Shown: positions 58,898 to 64,000 of the stretch, in pieces
Layout of the letters: every line of letters starts with the position of its first letter
Position numbering within the stretch: position 1 is the stretch's first letter
NCBI GenBank assembly: GCA_037145635.1
Contig: JBBCXB010000004.1
Span: forward strand, 372,001 to 436,000
Direction: 5' to 3'
DNA from: JAATFS01 sp037145635
GTDB lineage: Bacteria; Pseudomonadota; Gammaproteobacteria; Xanthomonadales; Xanthomonadaceae
Length of the DNA: 64,000 bases
Position numbers and translations under genes: made by a program
Notes under the pieces: model-generated
Told to the model about the DNA's origin: nothing
Seen by the model: only the letters and a program-made list of their open reading frames with translations
Databases searched by the model: none

Positions 58898-59992
58898 ATG
58901 CGAGTCAGGATCGAGGACGTGGCGGCGGCGGCGGGCGTGTCGATGAAGACCGTCTCGCGCGTGTTGAACGGCGAGCCGGGCGTGCGGCAGGAAACCCGCG
59001 CCCGGATCGAGGCCGCCGCCTCGGCCCTGGACTACCGGCCCGACCCGGCCGCCCGGCGGCTGGCCGGACGGCGTTCGTACCTGGTCGGCTTCTTCTACGA
59101 CAACCCGTCGGCGAGCTACCTGATGGAGCTGATCGCCGGCGTCGTGGAGGCGTGCTCCGGCCTGCACTACGGCATGCTGGTACAGCCGGTGGAGTTCCAG
59201 AGCCGCGACCTGGTGGACGCGGTGGAGGCGCAGGTCGCCGCCTCGCAGCTGGACGGGGTGATCCTGACCCCGCCGCTGACCGACTTCGCGCCGCTGCTGC
59301 GCCGCCTGCAGCAGCGGCGCATCGCCTACGCCTCGGTCACGCCCAAGGACAGCGCCAGTGCCATCGGCGTGACCCTGGACGACGAGGCCGCGGTCTGCGA
59401 GCTGATGCAACTGCTGATCGCGCAGGGCCACCGCCGCATCGCGCATATCAAGGGCGACCGCATGCACGGCGCCTGCCAGCGCCGTTTCAGGGGATACCGA
59501 CGGGCGTTGCGCGGCGCCGGGCTCGACTACGATCCGGACCTGGTGGTGCAGGGCGACTTCTCGTTCGATGCCGGCGTGCGTGCCGCGCGCAGCCTGCTCG
59601 ATCTGGCACGGCCGCCGACGGCGATCTTCGCCGGCAACGACGACATGGCCACCGGCGTGCTCAGCGTCGCCTACGAGCGCGGCCTGCGGGTGCCGGCCCA
59701 GCTGTCGATCTGCGGCTACGACGACATGCCGGCCTCGCGCCAGATCTATCCGCCGCTGACCACCATCCACCAGCCGGTGCGCGAGATGGGACGGGTGGTG
59801 ACCGCCGAGCTGGTGCGCGCGATCCGCGATCCCGCGGCCGGGCGTATGGTGCCGATGCCGTATGCGTTGAAGCTGCGCGGCTCGATCGCCCCGCCTGCGT
59901 CGGCGGACCGTTGCGGAGCGCAGCCGGCGGCTGCGCGCGACACGGTCCCGCGCACGCGCCGCGCGGTCACGGCGGGGGCGGGCGAGGCCTGA
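58898..59992 (+). CDS. LacI-family transcriptional regulator
   Basis: DNA-binding repressor responding to a sugar. The 364 residues begin MRVRIEDVAAAAGVSMKTVSRVLNGEPGV: a helix-turn-helix at about 4-23, the hinge with ARRLAGRR, and a periplasmic-binding-type effector domain (GVILTPPL, ACQRRFRGYRRAL, AIFAGNDDMATGVL, TTIHQPVREMG). The C-terminal 30 residues are low-complexity. The ATG at 58898 is preferred over an earlier frame start because the HTH begins within four residues. It sits between the two receptor/GH30 pairs and most likely binds the WGACANCGNTGTCW sites near 55925, 61780 and 62201. Confidence 0.92.
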   Translation: MRVRIEDVAAAAGVSMKTVSRVLNGEPGVRQETRARIEAAASALDYRPDPAARRLAGRRSYLVGFFYDNPSASYLMELIAGVVEACSGLHYGMLVQPVEFQSRDLVDAVEAQVAASQLDGVILTPPLTDFAPLLRRLQQRRIAYASVTPKDSASAIGVTLDDEAAVCELMQLLIAQGHRRIAHIKGDRMHGACQRRFRGYRRALRGAGLDYDPDLVVQGDFSFDAGVRAARSLLDLARPPTAIFAGNDDMATGVLSVAYERGLRVPAQLSICGYDDMPASRQIYPPLTTIHQPVREMGRVVTAELVRAIRDPAAGRMVPMPYALKLRGSIAPPASADRCGAQPAAARDTVPRTRRAVTAGAGEA

Positions 59993-60251
59993 GCGTCACC
60001 GCCCCGCAGGGCGCGAGGAGGGCGCGTAGGCGCCACGACGATTCGATGCTCTGCGCGACGTCGTCCCCCACGGTCCGAGGTCCAATACCAACGCGGACCA
60101 AACTCCGACGCCGCCACGGCACTTGATGCCGCAGCCGGCGGCCGACCCCGTCCGAGGCCGCCGAGCCCCGGCCCTCGACCCTCCGTTCGCCGAGGAGCCC
60201 GGTGCGGGCCCCGGGCGCGCCGCGGCGACGGGCCGCAGGCCCGACGTGGCT

Positions 60252-61718
60252 TCAGTGCTGCAGGGTCTGGATCGCGTGCGCGGGAATCGTGATCTCGGCC
60301 GACCGCGTACCCACGTAGAAGTTGTAGGTGATCTTCCGGTCGCCCGGGTTCATCACCACCGTGGTCAGCCGGTTGTCCTGGTTGAGGAAGGCCGTGGCGA
60401 TCAGCGTGCTGCGGCTGCTGGCCGCACTGACGCGCCGCGCGTCGGGGCGGATGAACTTGGAGAAATGGCCGATGTAGTAGTAGCTGGGCGTGTAGATCAG
60501 CTCGCCGCTGCGCAGGTCGGCATGCATTGGCGCGAAGCACCAGTTACCGACATGGTTCGGTCCGCCCTGCTCGTCGAGCAGGATGTTCCAGTCGGTCCAG
60601 CCCACCGCCCCGTTGTTGAGGTCGTTGATCATGGCGGTGCCGTAGCGCTCGGCGTTGGGCCAGTACTGGTAGCGGGCCGGGTCGAACTTCTCGACCGCGG
60701 CCTCGGTCAGCAGCACCGGCTTGTCCGGGTAGGCCTGGGTCACTGCCGCCACGTTGGCGAACATCGGATCGAAACCGGCCCAGGTCTCGTACCAGTGGAA
60801 GCCCATGCCCCACGCGTACTTGGCCGCCTCGGGATCGTCGAACATGACCTGCGCGCGGAACGCCATCATGTCGCGGTTGTGGTCCCAGACCACGATCTTC
60901 TTGTCGCCCAGGCCGGCCTGCTGCATCACCGGACCGAGGTGGTTCTTGAGGAAGTCGCGCTCCTGTTCGGCGGTGAACAGCATCGATTCCCACTTCTGCG
61001 TGGCCATCGGCTCGTTCTGCAGCGTGATGCCCCAGACCGGGATGCCTTCCTGCTCGTAGGCCTTGATGAAGCGGGTGAAGTACTTCGCCCAGGCATCCGC
61101 ATACTCGGGCCGCAGCGCACCGCCGCGCAGCATGCTGCCGTTGGTCTTCATGAAGGCGGGCGCGCTCCACGGGCTGGCGAACAGCGTGAGCGTGCCGCCG
61201 GCCTGCTGGATGGCGCGCTTGATCAACGGGATGCGTGCCTTGCGGTCGTGCTCGATGGAGAAGGTCGACAGCGTCTTGTCGCCTTCCTGGATGTAGGTGT
61301 AGCTGGCCGGGCTGAAGTCCGAGCTGTGGATGGTGGTGCGCGCCAGCGAGTAGCCGATGCCGTCCTGCGGGTCGTAGTACGCCCTGAGCAACTCGGCCTG
61401 CTGCTTGCCACCGAGCCGGGCGAACACCTCGGCGCTGGCATCGGTGATGGCGCCGCCGATGCCGAGCACGGACTGGTAGCGCCGGTCCGGGTCCACGAAG
61501 ATCGACGTCTCCACCTCGGTCAGCGCATGGCCGGCCTTCAATTCGACCCGGCCATCGGCGCTCAGGCGCTTGTCGGTGCCTTCGGCCGTGGTGAAGATCT
61601 GTACCGCCGCGGTATCGGGCACATAGCGCGCCGGCACCGGCGCGGCAGCCTGCGCAAACGGGGCGCCGGCCATCAGCCCGGCGACGACGGCGGTGACGAG
61701 AAGCGGAGAAGCGGGCAT
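60252..61718 (-). CDS. secreted GH30-family glycoside hydrolase (copy B)
   Basis: A 488-residue exported beta-glycosidase: signal peptide (about 1-25, ending AQAAA), GH30 barrel with acid/base E236 in TLQNEPMATQKWESM and nucleophile E339 in LLTEAAVEKF, FASPWSAPAFMKTNG, and a C-terminal beta domain. The NEP..TQ.WESM context resembles GH30 glucosylceramidase/beta-1,6-glucanase relatives. It is convergent with the LacI gene and has its own operator and promoter upstream. Copy A has diverged strongly around the nucleophile (TECSGG versus TEAAVE), so the two enzymes probably split the work on one polymer. Confidence 0.88.
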   Translation of the reverse strand: MPASPLLVTAVVAGLMAGAPFAQAAAPVPARYVPDTAAVQIFTTAEGTDKRLSADGRVELKAGHALTEVETSIFVDPDRRYQSVLGIGGAITDASAEVFARLGGKQQAELLRAYYDPQDGIGYSLARTTIHSSDFSPASYTYIQEGDKTLSTFSIEHDRKARIPLIKRAIQQAGGTLTLFASPWSAPAFMKTNGSMLRGGALRPEYADAWAKYFTRFIKAYEQEGIPVWGITLQNEPMATQKWESMLFTAEQERDFLKNHLGPVMQQAGLGDKKIVVWDHNRDMMAFRAQVMFDDPEAAKYAWGMGFHWYETWAGFDPMFANVAAVTQAYPDKPVLLTEAAVEKFDPARYQYWPNAERYGTAMINDLNNGAVGWTDWNILLDEQGGPNHVGNWCFAPMHADLRSGELIYTPSYYYIGHFSKFIRPDARRVSAASSRSTLIATAFLNQDNRLTTVVMNPGDRKITYNFYVGTRSAEITIPAHAIQTLQH

Positions 61719-61773
61719 GCAGACCTCGTGGCAGGAAGGGAAGCGGGCAACGGCGTCGTATGGCTCGGCGGGC

Positions 61774-61812
61774 TGACAGCGCTGTCTACCCGCGGGCGAC
61801 GGCGCGTGTCAA
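61774..61812 (-). promoter_or_regulatory. promoter and LacI-type operator of GH30 gene B
   Basis: Read on the minus strand: TTGACA (61812-61807), 17-nt spacer, GTAGAC (61789-61784), with the palindrome AGACAGCGCTGTCA (61787-61774) overlapping the -10. The arrangement is nearly identical to that of receptor 1, the operator beginning 25 versus 26 nt after the first base of the -35. Confidence 0.7.
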
Positions 61813-62060
61813 ACCCTGACACACCGCGGGCCCATCGCTGCGGCGAGAGCCGCCAGCGGCGGTTCGCGGCGGCATCGCGATGTTGCTGCGCAGCAAGGCG
61901 CCTGCGCGAAACGGACAGTCGACCTTGCATGGAGCGGCGCGTCCTGCGAGCTGAGAAGCAGTGCGTTCGGTGCACAGCGCCCGCCGTGCCGGTCGCGCCA
62001 CCACCCGCATTGAAACGCGGCAGCGCGGCGCACGTTGCGACTCCACGGCGGATCGCGCCC

Positions 62061-62074
62061 TGTAAGCGTTTACG
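62061..62074. promoter_or_regulatory. LacI-type operator of a second class, TGTAAGCGTTTACG
   Basis: Matches TGNAANCGNTTNCA at nine of ten fixed positions (last base G instead of A). Its TGTAA half-site resembles the boxes near zwf rather than the TGACA sites of this locus, so another LacI-family protein may also act on receptor 2. Confidence 0.45.
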
Positions 62075-62137
62075 GTCTCGTGGCAGGCCTTCCGGAACTG
62101 CGCAGCGGCGATCGGGCCGGGTTGCGCTGCAACATCG

Positions 62138-62151
62138 TTTTCCCGGGAAAA
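62138..62151. promoter_or_regulatory. 14-bp perfect palindrome TTTTCCCGGGAAAA
   Basis: A self-complementary sequence with CG flanks, about 150 nt upstream of receptor 2 and 44 nt before its operator. The AT-rich arms are out of character for the GC-rich surroundings. The binding protein is unknown. Confidence 0.4.
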
Positions 62152-62193
62152 ACGCATGGTTCTTGTCGGATTGTGTCCGTTTGGTGTCGTCGT

Positions 62194-62222
62194 TTGACAA
62201 CGCTGTCAGCGTGCCTTCCAAT
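62194..62222 (+). promoter_or_regulatory. promoter and LacI-type operator of receptor 2
   Basis: The palindrome TGACAACGCTGTCA (62195-62208) overlaps a TTGACA -35 (62194-62199). A -10-like TCCAAT lies at 62217-62222 after 17 nt. Here the operator covers the -35 rather than the -10, unlike the two other sites of the locus. Confidence 0.6.
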
Positions 62223-62299
62223 CCGGCCGCAGGCGCCCCGGGCGCCCTCCAAAATCCAATGCGTCGCACGTCTCGTGAATTTCCGGGGAGGGAAGATCC

Positions 62300-64000
62300 A
62301 TGAAGCAGGTGCAGTTCGTTCCCAAGAAGAAGGTGCTCACTTCCGCGCTGCTGATGGTGCTCGGCGGCCCGGCCTGGGCGCAGGACGCCGCGCCGGCGGC
62401 CGATGCGCCGCCCGACGCCACCACGCTGGATACGGTGACGGTCACCGGCATCCGCGGCAGCCTGACCTCGTCGATGAACCTCAAGCGCGACGCGCAGGGC
62501 GTGGTCGACGGCATCGTCTCGGAGGATATCGGCAAGTTCCCCGACACCAACCTGGCCGAGTCGCTGCAGCGCATCAGCGGCGTGTCGATCGACCGCTCCA
62601 ACGGCGAGGGCTCCAAGGTCACCGTGCGCGGCGTCGGTCCCGACTTCAACCTGGTGCTGCTCAACGGGCGGCAGATGCCGACCTCCAGCATCGCCGACAC
62701 CGGCGCGTCCAGCTCGCGCGCATTCGATTTCGCCAACCTGGCGTCCGAGTCGATCTCGGCGGTCGAGGTCTACAAGACCACCCGCGCGAGCATCCCGACC
62801 GGCGGCATTGGCGCGACGATCAACATCAAGACCGCGCGGCCGCTCGACACGCCCGGGCTGCGCGCCAACGTCGGCGTCAAGGGCGTTTGGGACACCTCGC
62901 GCGACAACGTCCCGCATTCGCTGCAGGGCGATGCGGTGACCCCGGAGGTCTCCGGCATCTTCAGCAACACCTCGGCCGACGGCCGCTTCGGCATCGCCGT
63001 CAGCGGCAGCTACCAGGAGCGCGACTACGGCTTCAGCCAGGTCGCGGTCGGCAACGGCTGGAAGACCTTCCATGGCGACGAGAACAGCTGGGGCTCGATC
63101 CCGCTCCCGGGGGCCGCGGGCTCGGAGAACATCGTCAACCGTCCCGGCCCGGACGACATCTACTCGGTGCCGCAGAACCTCAACTACAACGTCAACGGGG
63201 TCAAGCGCGAGCGCACCAACGGCCAGATGACCCTGCAGTTCAAGCCGCTCGACAACGTGACCACGACGCTGGACTACACCTACTCGGAAAACAAGATCCA
63301 GACCCAGCGCAACGAGATGTCGGTCTGGTTCAACTTCGGCCCGTCGACCAGCGCCTGGACCAACGGCCCGGTGGCGGCGCCGGACTACTACTCCGAGATC
63401 ATCCCGTTCACGCTGGACCCGTCGGGCCGCTACGTCGGCAGCGACATGGCCTTCGGCGGCGGCAAGAGCGCCACCAAGAACGAGAACAAGTCGCTGGGCT
63501 TCAACGTCGAATGGGAGGTCAACGACAGCCTCAACATGGCGCTCGACTACCACGATTCCAGTGCCACCTCCGGGCCCAACAGCCCGTACGGGTCCAGCGG
63601 CGTGCTCGGCACCGCCGGCTTCTTCCGCGGCACCACCTCGGCCAATTTCTCCGGCCGGTTCCCCACCCTCAACGTGCAGCTGCCGCCAGGCATGGAGCAG
63701 ATCGACCCGTCCTACATGCAGGTGACCGGCTCGTCGTTCCGCAACAGCTACATGAAGTCGGAGATCAAGCAGCTGCAGGTGAGCGGCGATTTCCAGTTCG
63801 AGAACTACTCCAAGCTCGACTTCGGCGTGAGCAGCACCGAGGTCAACAACCGCTCGGCGTACTCGGTGGTCCAGCTCGATACCTGGGGCGGCGCCACCAG
63901 CCCGGACGACTACCCGGACGGGGTCTGGCAGCTCGACCACATGGGCCAGTACTTCGACCAGTTCAAGGGCCATGGCGATCCGGGCTTCACCGACGCCTTC
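62300..64000 (+). CDS. TonB-dependent receptor 2 (TonB-Xanth-Caul type), N-terminal part
   Basis: Outer-membrane receptor continuing beyond the window; 567 codons are present. It begins MKQVQFVPKKKVLTSALLMV with a signal peptide ending near AWAQDA. A TonB-box-like TTLDTVTVTGIRGSL follows, then a plug with SEDIGKFPDTNLAESLQRISG, VRGVGPDFNLVLLNGRQMP and VEVYKTTRASIPTGGIGATI, the TonB-Xanth-Caul pattern. GGAGGGAAG precedes the ATG. It is a different subtype from receptor 1 (only the plug motifs align well). The operator upstream ties it to the same LacI regulon. Confidence 0.9.
   Translation, partial: MKQVQFVPKKKVLTSALLMVLGGPAWAQDAAPAADAPPDATTLDTVTVTGIRGSLTSSMNLKRDAQGVVDGIVSEDIGKFPDTNLAESLQRISGVSIDRSNGEGSKVTVRGVGPDFNLVLLNGRQMPTSSIADTGASSSRAFDFANLASESISAVEVYKTTRASIPTGGIGATINIKTARPLDTPGLRANVGVKGVWDTSRDNVPHSLQGDAVTPEVSGIFSNTSADGRFGIAVSGSYQERDYGFSQVAVGNGWKTFHGDENSWGSIPLPGAAGSENIVNRPGPDDIYSVPQNLNYNVNGVKRERTNGQMTLQFKPLDNVTTTLDYTYSENKIQTQRNEMSVWFNFGPSTSAWTNGPVAAPDYYSEIIPFTLDPSGRYVGSDMAFGGGKSATKNENKSLGFNVEWEVNDSLNMALDYHDSSATSGPNSPYGSSGVLGTAGFFRGTTSANFSGRFPTLNVQLPPGMEQIDPSYMQVTGSSFRNSYMKSEIKQLQVSGDFQFENYSKLDFGVSSTEVNNRSAYSVVQLDTWGGATSPDDYPDGVWQLDHMGQYFDQFKGHGDPGFTDAF

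Larger units (their letters stand above)
61813..62194. other. gene-free stretch with two further palindromes upstream of receptor 2
   Basis: Small open frames here have no ribosome site or family resemblance. Two palindromes stand out: TGTAAGCGTTTACG (62061-62074), a LacI-type site of a different half-site class, and TTTTCCCGGGAAAA (62138-62151). Both are described separately. The remainder shows nothing recognisable. Confidence 0.5.

Noticed and set aside
61786..62157. Small open frames upstream of receptor 2 as genes
   Set aside because: They lack ribosome sites and recognisable sequence, and they cover the palindromic control elements.

Overview
The window is a GC-rich (about 70 %) bacterial chromosome segment whose gene content and order fit the Xanthomonadaceae (Xanthomonas / Lysobacter / Pseudoxanthomonas group). 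The indicators are an Entner-Doudoroff cluster zwf-glk-pgl-edd, the block comEC-exbB-exbD-msbA-lpxK...kdsB, several TonB-dependent receptors including the TonB-Xanth-Caul type, a large NdvB-type glucan synthase, and intergenic runs of GGGAATC-like repeats. I cannot assign a genus. I saw no insertion sequence, prophage, CRISPR array or rRNA.

Layout. 1-3939 (minus): zwf, glk, pgl and the start of edd, each junction up to pgl overlapping by 4 nt, divergent from an orphan sugar-ABC ATPase (4384-5478) across a region with two LacI-type boxes. 5483-10860: ygfZ, then a complex II block read from one promoter: SDHAF4-like gene, sdhC, sdhD, sdhA, sdhB, followed by a terminator, sdhE and a YgfX-like gene. 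10884-12873: lolC-lolD. 12977-14041 (minus): a PRISE-type reductase. 14321-20604: comEC-exbB-exbD-msbA-lpxK. 20852-22993 (minus): a siderophore-type receptor with a Fur-like box, lying between lpxK and kdsB. 23175-28324: kdsB, low-Mr phosphatase, thioredoxin-like/NHL protein, uvrC and pgsA, mostly overlapping. 28361-28938: a duplicated tRNA-Gly/tRNA-Cys module. 29121-30536: hemN with an FNR-type box. 30574-30657 (minus): tRNA-Leu. 30797-35988: nucleotide-sugar dehydrogenase, an FKBP lipoprotein with an HI0933-type flavoprotein, a DUF6164 protein, TrhO and a NarL-type response regulator. 36098-40885: rne and a divergent RluC-type synthase. 40912-44923: ZIP transporter, a TonB-domain lipoprotein, phhB, nfuA and a proline-rich membrane protein. 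45238-54203: a 2,907-residue cyclic glucan synthase with a coupled 81-residue protein. 54263-64000: two GH30 glycosidases, two TonB-dependent receptors and a LacI regulator.

The part that looks most like a distinct system is 54263-64000. Three upstream regions in it carry the same 14-bp palindrome, consensus WGACANCGNTGTCW. In two of them it lies at almost the same offset from a TTGACA -35 element. A LacI-family gene sits in the middle. The simplest reading is a LacI-controlled glucan utilisation locus: receptors import an oligosaccharide and GH30 enzymes cleave it. It lies directly beside the cyclic glucan synthase, so synthesis and degradation of glucans may be encoded side by side. The substrate is not shown by the sequence.

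A second pattern is that four unrelated genes (24433, 33868, 34283, 42682) each have a -10-like hexamer ending exactly 6 nt before the ATG and no Shine-Dalgarno, which suggests leaderless transcripts.
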